A stretch of 13,448 nucleotides of DNA from an uncultured Bacteroidales bacterium (GTDB lineage: Bacteria > Bacteroidota > Bacteroidia > Bacteroidales > Paludibacteraceae). Below, one piece after another: positions 5,521 to 13,396 of this stretch. The stretch lies in assembly GCA_937911935.1 (NCBI GenBank), contig CALDQH010000005.1:1-13448 (forward strand). The letters run 5' to 3'. Numbering within the stretch: position 1 is the stretch's first letter; each line of letters starts with the position of its first letter. The notes beneath the pieces are model-generated. The model searched no databases. It saw only the letters and a program-made list of their open reading frames with translations, and had not been told where the DNA came from. The position numbers and the translations under genes are program-made.

Positions 5521-7578
5521 ATGATTAAGAAAATTGGAATAGTATGCTTGCTGTTTGCATTGTTTGCAGGGGCTATAGCACAAGAAAACGCTACCAAAGG
5601 CAAGTTGGGTAGGGGTGTGGCTTTGCACGATGTTATTATTTACGGCAAACGCCCCTTAAAAGAAATAGGTACTCAAAAAACTGCTTTTGATTCTACGCAA
5701 CTCAAAGAAAATATTTCGCTTTCTATGGCAGATGTGCTTACCTATAACTCCTCTATTTTTGTCAAGAATTATGGCAGGGCTACGCTATCTACTGTATCCT
5801 TTAGGGGCACTTCGCCGTCGCACACGCAGGTTACGTGGAATGGTATGCGCATTAACAATCCGATGTTAGGCATGACCGATTTTTCCATGATTCCATCGTA
5901 TTTTATAGACGATGCCTCGCTATTACATGGCACGTCGTCTGTAAACGAAACGGGTGGTGGGTTAGGTGGATTGGTCAAAATGACCACGAAACCTGCCAAT
6001 GCCGATGGCTTTGGCTTGCAGTACATCCAGGGTGTGGGCTCGTTTAACAGTTTTGATGAGTTTTTGCGCCTTACCTACGGCAATCGGCATTGGCAGGTTT
6101 CGACACGTGCCGTGTTATCCACCTCACCCAATAACTACACTTACCGTAACCACGACAAAAAAGAGAATATTTACGATGAAAACATGAACATCATCGACCA
6201 ATATTACCCCATCGAAGAAAACAAAAGTGGGGCGTATCAAGATTTTCATTTTTTGCAAGAGGCATACTACAATACGGGTACAGGGCATCGTTTGGGCCTT
6301 AATGCGTGGTACATTCAGTCAAAACGTGAGCTTCCCATGCTTACCACCGATTATGCTGATAACACAGCATTCGAAAACGTGCAGCGCGAACAAACCTTTA
6401 GAGGTGTACTGTCTTGGGACTTTTTGCGATCGCAGTACAAAGTGGCTGCCAAGGCGGGCTACATTCATACCTACATGGCTTACGATTACAAGCGCGATGT
6501 GGGCAACGGAATCATGGCTAACATGACGGAATCGCGTAGTAAGGTAAATACAGCTTATGCCCAAGCCGAGGGCGAATATTATTTGGGCAAAGAGTGGCTT
6601 TTTTCGGCTAATTTGGCTTTTTACCAACATTTTGTAGAAACCAAAGACAAAAACATTATCAAAATAGAGGGCGGTAATGCCATTGTGGGTTACAAAAAAG
6701 CACGCCCCGAATTAACGGGGTCTGTTTCGGTTAAATGGCAACCTATCGACCGTTTTGGAATGTCCGTCGTAGTGCGCGAAGAAATGTACGGTAGCGAATG
6801 GGCACCCATTATTCCAGCTTTTTTTATAGACGGGGTACTGTGGGAGCGCATCAACCTTATGGCAAAAGCATCGGTATCGCGCAACTACCGTTTCCCGACC
6901 TTAAACGATATGTACTTTTTGCCTGGCGGTAATCCCAATTTGAAAAAAGAAAACGGTTGGACCTACGATGCAGGACTTAGTTTTGCCGTGGGAAGAGAAA
7001 ATTTATACACCCTATCGGGTAGTGCCACTTGGTTTGATTCGTACATCAACGATTGGATTATTTGGCTGCCCACCACCAAAGGATTCTTTTCGCCGCGCAA
7101 CATAAAAGATGTACATGCCTACGGGGTCGAATTAAAAGCCAACGCTTCTTTTTGCCTCGCTAAAAATTGGACCCTAACGTTAGACGGTTCGTTCTCCTGG
7201 ACTCCATCTATCAACAACGGTGACCCGCTTTCGCCTGCCGATCAATCAGTTGGTAAACAGCTACCTTACGTGCCCGAGTATTCAGCCAATGTGACGGGAA
7301 GGATATCGTACAAAACTTTTTCTTTCTTGTATAAATGGTGTTATTACAGTGAACGATACACCATGTCGAGCAACGACATTACCCTTACAGGCAAACTACC
7401 CACCTATTTTATGAGCAACATAGCCATCGAAAAAAACTTGCTCTTTTCTTTTGCCGATTTCTCCATTAAGTTTAACATCAACAACCTTTTTAACGAAGAG
7501 TACTTATCCGTTCTTTCTCGTCCCATGCCTGGTATCAACTTTCAATTATTTTTAGGCATTACCCCCAAATGGCGTTGA
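5521..7578 (+). CDS. btuB: TonB-dependent vitamin B12 transporter BtuB
   Basis: The 685-residue outer-membrane receptor has a signal peptide (1-20, AGAIA|Q). A candidate TonB box follows (LHDVIIYG, about 35-42), then a plug domain (about 50-170) with LSMADVLTYNSSIFVKNYG, STVSFRGTSPSHTQVTWNGM and GGGLGGLVKMTT, and then a 22-strand-type barrel rich in aromatic strand ends. A conserved SRNYRFPTLNDMYFLPGGNP segment lies near residue 455, and the end is FNEEYLSVLSRPMPGINFQLFLGI. The riboswitch and adjacent btuG support B12 over iron chelates. Energy would come from TonB-ExbBD. There is no N-terminal CarboxypepD_reg extension as in SusC-type receptors. The ATG at 5521 follows the btuG stop by 1 bp; an in-frame ATG at 5473 lies inside btuG and would spoil the signal peptide. 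The last residue is Arg rather than the usual aromatic. Confidence 0.93.
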   Translation: MIKKIGIVCLLFALFAGAIAQENATKGKLGRGVALHDVIIYGKRPLKEIGTQKTAFDSTQLKENISLSMADVLTYNSSIFVKNYGRATLSTVSFRGTSPSHTQVTWNGMRINNPMLGMTDFSMIPSYFIDDASLLHGTSSVNETGGGLGGLVKMTTKPANADGFGLQYIQGVGSFNSFDEFLRLTYGNRHWQVSTRAVLSTSPNNYTYRNHDKKENIYDENMNIIDQYYPIEENKSGAYQDFHFLQEAYYNTGTGHRLGLNAWYIQSKRELPMLTTDYADNTAFENVQREQTFRGVLSWDFLRSQYKVAAKAGYIHTYMAYDYKRDVGNGIMANMTESRSKVNTAYAQAEGEYYLGKEWLFSANLAFYQHFVETKDKNIIKIEGGNAIVGYKKARPELTGSVSVKWQPIDRFGMSVVVREEMYGSEWAPIIPAFFIDGVLWERINLMAKASVSRNYRFPTLNDMYFLPGGNPNLKKENGWTYDAGLSFAVGRENLYTLSGSATWFDSYINDWIIWLPTTKGFFSPRNIKDVHAYGVELKANASFCLAKNWTLTLDGSFSWTPSINNGDPLSPADQSVGKQLPYVPEYSANVTGRISYKTFSFLYKWCYYSERYTMSSNDITLTGKLPTYFMSNIAIEKNLLFSFADFSIKFNINNLFNEEYLSVLSRPMPGINFQLFLGITPKWR

Positions 7579-7630
7579 TGCGTTGATTTGTTCGTTTGTT
7601 TGTGCTCCGCAAAATAACCCGCCTTAAAAA

Positions 7631-7660
7631 TTGCACTCTTGCATCTTTTTACTATCTTTA
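7631..7660 (+). promoter_or_regulatory. Candidate promoter of the FG-GAP gene
   Basis: TTG at 7631-7633 and TATCTTTA at 7653-7660 lie 19 bp apart and match the Bacteroidota promoter pattern with one mismatch in the -7 box. A start near 7667 would leave about 18 nt before the TTG codon at 7685, making the FG-GAP gene a unit separate from btuB. Confidence 0.45.
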
Positions 7661-7684
7661 CCATTGACAAGCGACTATCGATAA

Positions 7685-9106
7685 TTGATCAGCGGCAGTA
7701 AAATACGGCTTCTCGTGCTACTAAGCATGTGCTTATGCCTTCCTTTGGGGGCACAAGTAAGTCGTTATTTTGATATGAAACTGCTTAAAACCATATCGGT
7801 AGGGGCATATCAGGGCGTTAATCCTATTTTTGTAGCCGATTTAGATGGCGATAATTTGCCCGAATTGGTCACCGTACAATCCGATTTTCGAGATAATGCG
7901 GCAACTTTGGTGATTGTGTCGGGCGCGGCTTCGTACAAGCAAACTCGCATTCACTTTGGAGCGTCGTATGGTACGCCTGGGGTTTCGTTTGGCTATGCTT
8001 GCGGTGCTATTGCGCTTGCACGAACCCAACTTCCCAATGGCAGTAAACGAGGCACTATTTATGTCGTAGCAGGAACTGCGCAGCAAAAATTACTATATGC
8101 TTATGCCTATTATGGCTACGAACAGATAGAGGAGATAGCATCCGTTCCATTGCAACAAAATCTATACGGAAACCCTGCTGTTGTCGATTTTGACGGCGAC
8201 GGACGCGACGAAGTATTTGTAGGCAACGAAGTGTTCGATGCTTATAAACTAAACACCATAGGGTGTGGTACCGGTGGCAATGTGGGCAGACACATGCAAC
8301 ACGATGGGGCTAATTTCTCGCTTTCGGTAGCGGCAGATGTATTGCCCGAGTTGCCTGGTATGGAATTGATTTGTGGTAATCAGATTTACAGTGTGCATCC
8401 ACATGGCTCGCCCACAGGTGTGCGTTTGGTGCAAACTGTAGGTGGCGATGCCCAGGATGGATCGGCATTGGTTGCCGATTTTACAAGCGATAATAGACTC
8501 GATATTTTGGTACGCGATATAAACGGTCAATTGTCGTTATACGACCCTGCCGCCAATCAATGCCTGTTCCACAAAGATTATTTGCCCATGAAAGCCTATC
8601 CGGCTGTGGGCGATATCGATGGCGATAGCTTGCCAGAGATTGTGGGTTTAAAAGACAATCATACTTTGGCAGCGTATAAATACGTGCCGTCGCGCGGAAG
8701 TTTGCGCCAATTTTGGACGATACACCACACCGATGTGTCAGCGCAAACCTCGATGACGTTATTTGATTTTAATGCAGATGGCTGTTCTGAAATTGTGTAT
8801 CGCGACGAAACTTCGCTGCGTATCATTAACGGCAGTGGTAAAAATCACATAACTGGTAATGATACCATACAAGCTGGTAGGCGGGTTGCATATAATTTAG
8901 CCACCTTTCAGGTGTCGAGTGTAACCAAAAGCGAGTATCCGGTTGTAGCCGATGTAAATGGCGATGGCAAAACCGAAATCGTAGTGGGTGGTACGTTGTA
9001 CGAACCCTACAAAGACGGCAATGCAACTATCAATATCTTTGGTGCTAATATTGTCCCATGGACAGTAGCCCCGACCCGCTGGACGAGTTATGTAGATTGT
9101 CGCTAG
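7685..9106 (+). CDS. Secreted FG-GAP/VCBS-repeat protein
   Basis: The 473-residue product has a signal peptide (KIRLLVLLSMCLCLPLGAQ) and six FG-GAP/VCBS units. Their calcium-loop motifs are near residues 50 (VADLDGDNLPELV), 166 (VVDFDGDGRDEVFV), 262 (VADFTSDNRLDILV), 307 (VGDIDGDSLPEIV), 358 (LFDFNADGCSEIV) and 420 (VADVNGDGKTEIVV), as expected of a surface beta-propeller. The start is TTG directly after an in-frame TAA at 7682; no ATG upstream of the signal peptide is available, and the ATG at 7727 would remove its positive charge. The end, PWTVAPTRWTSYVDCR, resembles the beginning of the 'PW.PAR.VWNQ' motif after which related Bacteroidota proteins run on for hundreds of residues, so a C-terminal truncation is likely. 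Ligand and role are unknown; a link to B12 uptake is not supported beyond proximity. Confidence 0.75.
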   Translation: MISGSKIRLLVLLSMCLCLPLGAQVSRYFDMKLLKTISVGAYQGVNPIFVADLDGDNLPELVTVQSDFRDNAATLVIVSGAASYKQTRIHFGASYGTPGVSFGYACGAIALARTQLPNGSKRGTIYVVAGTAQQKLLYAYAYYGYEQIEEIASVPLQQNLYGNPAVVDFDGDGRDEVFVGNEVFDAYKLNTIGCGTGGNVGRHMQHDGANFSLSVAADVLPELPGMELICGNQIYSVHPHGSPTGVRLVQTVGGDAQDGSALVADFTSDNRLDILVRDINGQLSLYDPAANQCLFHKDYLPMKAYPAVGDIDGDSLPEIVGLKDNHTLAAYKYVPSRGSLRQFWTIHHTDVSAQTSMTLFDFNADGCSEIVYRDETSLRIINGSGKNHITGNDTIQAGRRVAYNLATFQVSSVTKSEYPVVADVNGDGKTEIVVGGTLYEPYKDGNATINIFGANIVPWTVAPTRWTSYVDCR

Positions 9107-9239
9107 TCGAAGGTCGCTTGTCGCTTGTTGCTTCGCAACGTTAAATCGCAGAATCGTTAAATCGTTGAATTGCAAATCAACGATTCCACGATTACACGTG
9201 AGCGCAGCGAACAAAAAAACGCATCAATAAATAAACAAT
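9107..9239. repeat. Hairpin-rich intergenic repeat block
   Basis: GTTGC-TTC-GCAAC forms a perfect small hairpin at 9127-9139. AATCGTTGA (9160-9168) pairs with TCAACGATT (9177-9185), and outside a 2x2 mismatch AATCGT (9152-9157) pairs with ACGATT (9188-9193). Words such as GTCGCTTGTCGCTTG and GTTAAATCG repeat nearby. There is no T-run, so it is not a clear terminator, and no promoter is evident. It follows the abrupt end of the FG-GAP gene. Confidence 0.5.
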
Positions 9240-9242
9240 AAT

Positions 9243-9434
9243 ATGAACAAAACAAGACTTATTCTATTTCAGGTATTCAGTATTTTAGGACTAGTAGCTT
9301 CGATATACTTGTGCGTGGTATTAGGCGATACCACCAGCTACATCCTAGCTGGATTGTTCTTATTCTCGGCCGTGTTCTTTATCTATCAAATGCGATACTT
9401 TAAGAACCACGATAAAAACAAAAAAGACGCTTAA
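9243..9434 (+). CDS. Small two-helix membrane protein
   Basis: The 63-residue product has two hydrophobic segments, about residues 6-26 (ILFQVFSILGLVASIYLCVVL) and 31-49 (SYILAGLFLFSAVFFIYQM). Between them is a short turn (GDTTS), and the tail is very basic (RYFKNHDKNKKDA) and, by the positive-inside rule, cytoplasmic. No family is recognised. It lies 31 bp ahead of the M16 peptidase gene on the same strand and may be co-transcribed with it. The coding call rests on the clean membrane topology and the fit in an otherwise empty gap. Confidence 0.65.
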   Translation: MNKTRLILFQVFSILGLVASIYLCVVLGDTTSYILAGLFLFSAVFFIYQMRYFKNHDKNKKDA

Positions 9435-9465
9435 AACCTTGTGTTAACTTTTTTATTCAACGTTT

Positions 9466-12267
9466 ATGAAAAAAATGTTGTTAGCCTGTTGTTGCCTATT
9501 GGGTAGCATGGGGCTATTTGCGCAAACTGCTGTATGTCTATCGCAACCCATTCCTGCAGATACCTCTGTAGTAAAGGGCGTATTGCCAAACGGATTAACG
9601 TATTACATTAAACACAACGATTATATTCCCCAAAGGGCAGATTTTTATATCGTTCAAAAGGTAGGAGCTATTCAAGAAGAGCCTGCTCAACGTGGTTTGG
9701 CGCACTTTTTAGAGCACATGGCATTTAATGGCACCAAACATTATCCCGATAAAACACTTATCAACTATCTTGAAACGATAGGAGTGAAATTTGGTGCACA
9801 CATAAATGCTTATACCGGTGTGGATCAAACGGTGTATATGGTATCCGATGTGCCTACGCAGCGTACCAGTACAATCGACTCTTGCTTGCTTATTTTGCGC
9901 GATTGGTCGGACGGTATATTATTAGAAGCCGAGGCTATTGATAAAGAGCGCGATGTGATAGAAGAAGAGTGGCGTGTCACTCAAAGCGCGTTTAAGCGTC
10001 AAGCAGAACAAATTTTCCCCGATATATATGGTCGGGATAAATACGTCGATTGCATGCCCATTGGTCATATTGACGTAATCAGAAATTTTTCACACCAAAC
10101 GTTAAGAGATTACTACCATGCTTGGTATCGTCCCGATTTACAAGGCATTGTGGTGGTTGGAGATATAGATGTAAAACGTACCGAAGCGAACATTAAGGAA
10201 TTATTTGCCGATGCAAAAGTGCCCGAAGGTGCGCCAGAGCGTGTTTACTATCCTGTCTCAGATTATGAACAGCCTGTTATTACCTTTAGCAAAGACGATG
10301 AAACACCTTATGTATTGCTTCATTTGTCGCAACGAATACCTGATATTCCGTTACCCATCAAACAAACGGTAGAAGGTATGCAGCAATCGTTTATTCGTTA
10401 TGCAACTACCTACATGCTTAACGAACGTTTCAATCAGCTGGTTAAGCAACCTAATTCGCCTTTGGGTGAAATTGATGTACATTATGATCAATTCTATTTC
10501 TCAAAAATAGAAAAAACGTTCGAAATTAGTGCTCTTATATCGCCCGAAAAAGTAAACGAAGCCATACAATTGATATTGACAGAACGCAGACGCATGTACC
10601 AACATGGTTTTACGCAAGCTGAGTTAGAACGTGCTAAGGCAGAATTTTTGGCTAATTTAGAGCAGAACTATAATAATCGTAACCAACGTAAAAACGATGT
10701 GTATGTTCAGCAATGTATCAAAAACTTTCTAGATAATCAGCCTATATTACCCGATGAATGGGGGTATGAGCAATGGCATTTACTGGTAGAGCAAGCAACC
10801 GTAGCGCAAATGAATGAATGGTTAAGTACCCATCATCCTACCAATAAGTCGTTGTGGGTAGCAGGAACAAATGATACTCAGTTTCCTACTAAAGAGGCTG
10901 TTTTGCAACAAATGGTTGCTATCGATTCTATGTCTTTAGAACCCTATGCCGAAGAAGCCATAGCTGATGCGCTAATAGCTCCTCAAGATCTTCCTAAAAA
11001 AGGCAGCATCGTCAAAAAACAAAGCCTTAAAAACGGTGTTACCCAATATACCTTGTCGAACGGTGTTAAGGTGCAAGTAAAGCCCACTACTTTTAAAGAA
11101 GACCAAGTAGCACTAAAAGGTATAAGTAGAGGAGGGTTAATGCAGTTGCCCTTATCTGACGTAATCACTGGTAGATTTGCTACCGATTTGGTGTCAGAAG
11201 CGGGTATAGGACCTTTCTCATCTGCTCAGTTTGATAAATTTATGGTCGATAAAAAAGCCGAAATAAACTGTACGATTGATGATGATACCGAACAAATTAC
11301 GGGTATGTCATCTGTAGTAGATTTAGAAACCTTGTTTCAACTATTATACCTGTCGTTTACTCAGGTAAAAACCGATACATTGGCTTTTCAGGCATACGTA
11401 CAAAGGATGCAAATGCTTATGCAAAGCGAGGAAAATAATCCTATAACAGCTTTATTGGATAGCGCTTATATGGCGATGTATCAGGCACATCCCATCAAAA
11501 AGCGATTAACCGCCGACGATATTAAACAATTAGATTATGCCAAGGCTTTGCAAATTTACCAACAACGCTTTGCCAATGCAGCCGATTTTTCTTTTGCGGT
11601 AGTGGGTAATGTTAGCTTGCAAGTGATAGAACCTTTGTTGGAACAATACGTGGCAAGTTTGCCTACACAAAAAGGGCGCGAGAAACTCACATGTCCTATT
11701 TTAGCAATCCCTGGAAAAAAGACGGTGCATTTTACTACAGATATGGTGCACCCCGTAACAACGTTTTATGCATGTAATCACATAAAAGGCCATTTCTCTA
11801 ACAAACAAACCTTGGCGTACAAACTATTAAGTGATATTTTGGATATTGTTTATACCGAGAAATTGCGCGAAGAGCAAGGAGGTACTTATTCTGTCTCTGC
11901 CGACATAGCGGTGAAACAATTGCCTCAACCTGCGGTTTATATGACGATTCTATTCCGAACCGATTCGGCAAAAATAGCTAACTTAACGCCCATTGTTTAC
12001 GATGAATTGGCTAAAATTGCCGCACAAGGTCCACGAGCAGAAGATCTGCAAAAAGTAAAAGAACATGCTAAAAAAGTATATGCTGACCAACAAATAGCCA
12101 ATGGTTATTGGTTAAACCGCTTGGTAGATGCTCAATTCTACGGAAAAGATAGCCAAGCTAATTATTTGCGCGATTTAGAAAAGATTACAGCAAAAGATAT
12201 ACAAAAGGCTGCCAAAACCTTGTTAAACAGCCCTAATCTAAAAGAAGTAATTCAAATAGGAAACTGA
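9466..12267 (+). CDS. Secreted M16 family zinc metallopeptidase (pitrilysin/insulinase type)
   Basis: The 933-residue product has a signal peptide (1-20, GLFAQ) and four M16 subdomains in two halves. The N-terminal half carries the inverted zinc motif HFLEH (H80, E83, H84), with the third ligand probably E161 in KERDVIEEEWR, 76 residues after H84, as in pitrilysin. GAHINAYTGVDQTVY (110-124) is the conserved following strand. The C-terminal half, from about residue 520 (NGVTQYTLSNGVKVQVKPT), lacks HxxEH and has the conserved EKLREEQGGTYSVSA segment near 800 that shapes the substrate chamber. Such enzymes degrade peptides inside a closed clam-shell; in Bacteroidota they are usually periplasmic. 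The length of about 930 is normal for this group. It converges on the lipid kinase gene with 21 bp between the stops. Substrate is unknown. Confidence 0.92.
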   Translation: MKKMLLACCCLLGSMGLFAQTAVCLSQPIPADTSVVKGVLPNGLTYYIKHNDYIPQRADFYIVQKVGAIQEEPAQRGLAHFLEHMAFNGTKHYPDKTLINYLETIGVKFGAHINAYTGVDQTVYMVSDVPTQRTSTIDSCLLILRDWSDGILLEAEAIDKERDVIEEEWRVTQSAFKRQAEQIFPDIYGRDKYVDCMPIGHIDVIRNFSHQTLRDYYHAWYRPDLQGIVVVGDIDVKRTEANIKELFADAKVPEGAPERVYYPVSDYEQPVITFSKDDETPYVLLHLSQRIPDIPLPIKQTVEGMQQSFIRYATTYMLNERFNQLVKQPNSPLGEIDVHYDQFYFSKIEKTFEISALISPEKVNEAIQLILTERRRMYQHGFTQAELERAKAEFLANLEQNYNNRNQRKNDVYVQQCIKNFLDNQPILPDEWGYEQWHLLVEQATVAQMNEWLSTHHPTNKSLWVAGTNDTQFPTKEAVLQQMVAIDSMSLEPYAEEAIADALIAPQDLPKKGSIVKKQSLKNGVTQYTLSNGVKVQVKPTTFKEDQVALKGISRGGLMQLPLSDVITGRFATDLVSEAGIGPFSSAQFDKFMVDKKAEINCTIDDDTEQITGMSSVVDLETLFQLLYLSFTQVKTDTLAFQAYVQRMQMLMQSEENNPITALLDSAYMAMYQAHPIKKRLTADDIKQLDYAKALQIYQQRFANAADFSFAVVGNVSLQVIEPLLEQYVASLPTQKGREKLTCPILAIPGKKTVHFTTDMVHPVTTFYACNHIKGHFSNKQTLAYKLLSDILDIVYTEKLREEQGGTYSVSADIAVKQLPQPAVYMTILFRTDSAKIANLTPIVYDELAKIAAQGPRAEDLQKVKEHAKKVYADQQIANGYWLNRLVDAQFYGKDSQANYLRDLEKITAKDIQKAAKTLLNSPNLKEVIQIGN

Positions 12268-12288
12268 TAAGCAAAGCGAAGAACTAAA

Positions 12289-13155
12289 TTATAGCACTTT
12301 CAATGATGATTTATGCATGTAAATGCCAATCTTATTGGAAGTGTTTTTTATAGGCTCTCCATCTACATGTAAGTAGGCATCTTGGGGCAAGTAGAGTGTA
12401 CAATCCTTGCAATCGAAAGTATGTGCAAACTTATTTTTGTGCATACCTTTAAAGAATAAACTATATGCCATGTAGGGAACATGATACCATTTAAACGGTT
12501 TAATGATGGTAACGGTAAACAATCCGTCTTGCATATTGGCCATGGGGGCTATGTAGGCATGGTTGCCAAACTGCTTGTTGTTGGCTATGTTGATGACAAA
12601 TGCCTCGGTTTTTTCGGTGTGGTTGTTGTATGCTAATTGGTAGGTTAGGGGTTTGTAGTTTTTGTATGCCCGTAAACTCAATTTTACGTAGGTAAAAAAT
12701 CCCCTTACTTTGGTTTGTGCAAAAAGGTGCCCAATGTAGGCGTCAAATCCAGTGCCGCAAGTGCAAAAAAACGCCTTTTCATCGGCCATTCCCGAATCGA
12801 TGCTGTAAATTTTGTTATTCTCGATACGCTCGATAATTTGTTTTGCCGATAATCCATGCATGTCTAAATCGCGTGCCAATCCATTGCCGCTGCCTGTGGG
12901 CACAATCATCAAAGCTGTGTTGCTGTGTTTGAGTGCCGATGCAACTTCGTTGACCGTTCCGTCGCCTCCTACTGCTATTAGAATGTCCGTTTGTTGACTA
13001 ACCGCCTGTTGGGTAAGCAGGGTAGCGTGTCCGGCGTACTCGGTATAGAGGGCCTTGCAGTTGAAATGCTCTTCTAACTGGTTTACGATACGCTTTGCTC
13101 TTTGGCGAGCACTTTTAGTACCCGAGATCGGATTAACGATGATGTTGATTTGCAT
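12289..13155 (-). CDS. Diacylglycerol kinase family lipid kinase (DagK/YegS type)
   Basis: The 288-residue cytoplasmic protein starts MQINIIVNPISGTKSARQRA, the N-terminal substrate/nucleotide strand of the family. GGDGT at 63-67 is the signature nucleotide-binding loop, followed by VNEV. PTGSGNGLARDL at 86-97 is the second conserved loop. AFVINIANNKQFGNHAYIAPMANMQDGLFTV begins the C-terminal beta-rich domain, and HVDGEP near 263 is the conserved acidic motif. The length is typical. The family phosphorylates diacylglycerol or related lipids with ATP and recycles membrane lipids; the exact substrate cannot be told from sequence. It is a single gene convergent with the M16 peptidase. A TATTTTTG element on the minus strand (13183-13176) places transcription start about 14 nt before the ATG at 13155. 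Confidence 0.92.
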   Translation of the reverse strand: MQINIIVNPISGTKSARQRAKRIVNQLEEHFNCKALYTEYAGHATLLTQQAVSQQTDILIAVGGDGTVNEVASALKHSNTALMIVPTGSGNGLARDLDMHGLSAKQIIERIENNKIYSIDSGMADEKAFFCTCGTGFDAYIGHLFAQTKVRGFFTYVKLSLRAYKNYKPLTYQLAYNNHTEKTEAFVINIANNKQFGNHAYIAPMANMQDGLFTVTIIKPFKWYHVPYMAYSLFFKGMHKNKFAHTFDCKDCTLYLPQDAYLHVDGEPIKNTSNKIGIYMHKSSLKVL

Positions 13156-13175
13156 AGCAGTTGATTATATGCAAA

Positions 13176-13183
13176 CAAAAATA
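13176..13183 (-). promoter_or_regulatory. -7 box of the lipid kinase gene
   Basis: On the minus strand TATTTTTG matches TAnnTTTG, 20 bp before the start codon. No clear TTTG -33 element lies at the right distance; the region 19-20 bp upstream reads CGTTTTCC. Only half of the promoter is therefore supported. Confidence 0.4.
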
Positions 13184-13212
13184 GTAGAATTTATTTGGAA
13201 AACGAAAAAGAA

Positions 13213-13347
13213 CACAAAAAAAGCATTCCAATTGGAATTGCCTGTTAACGTTACCCGCAGGGTAACAAGCGCCCTTCAGGGCGTCGTGCCATCGGCACGT
13301 TATAAACAACGGAAAAGATCACAAAAAAAGCATTCCAAATTGGAATT
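13213..13347. repeat. Three-hairpin element flanked by direct repeats
   Basis: Two near-identical copies of CACAAAAAAAGCATTCCAA plus ATTGGAATT lie at 13213-13239 and 13320-13347, the second with one extra A; each contains the palindrome ATTCCA(A)ATTGGAAT. Between them are three consecutive perfect hairpins: GTTACCC-GCA-GGGTAAC (13250-13266), CGCCCT-TC-AGGGCG (13270-13283) and CGTGCC-ATC-GGCACG (13285-13299). No open frame here looks coding. It resembles a REP cluster or a small non-autonomous element that duplicated its flank. Confidence 0.7.
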
Positions 13348-13357
13348 TCGAATGTAT

Positions 13358-13395
13358 AAAAAAAAGAGAACTGAAGTTTTGACTTCAGTTCTCTT
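13358..13395 (-). terminator. Terminator of the tRNA-Lys gene
   Basis: A perfect 14-bp stem joins AAGAGAACTGAAGT (13364-13377) to ACTTCAGTTCTCTT (13382-13395) with a TTTG loop. On the minus strand it is followed by a U-run (plus-strand A at 13358-13363). It begins 1 nt after the tRNA 3' end. Confidence 0.9.
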
Positions 13396-13396
13396 G

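Noticed and set aside
7579..7660. Terminator after btuB
   Set aside because: Only a four-base-pair TGCA-CTCT-TGCA hairpin before TCTTTTT (around 7632-7650) is present; it is too weak to claim.
7685..9106. FG-GAP protein as a B12 operon member
   Set aside because: It has its own candidate promoter and a 106-bp gap, and its family has no known connection with cobalamin.
13213..13347. Integron attC site or tRNA-associated attachment site
   Set aside because: The element has three independent hairpins rather than one long imperfect stem with the attC core sites, and no copy of the tRNA 3' end is visible in it.
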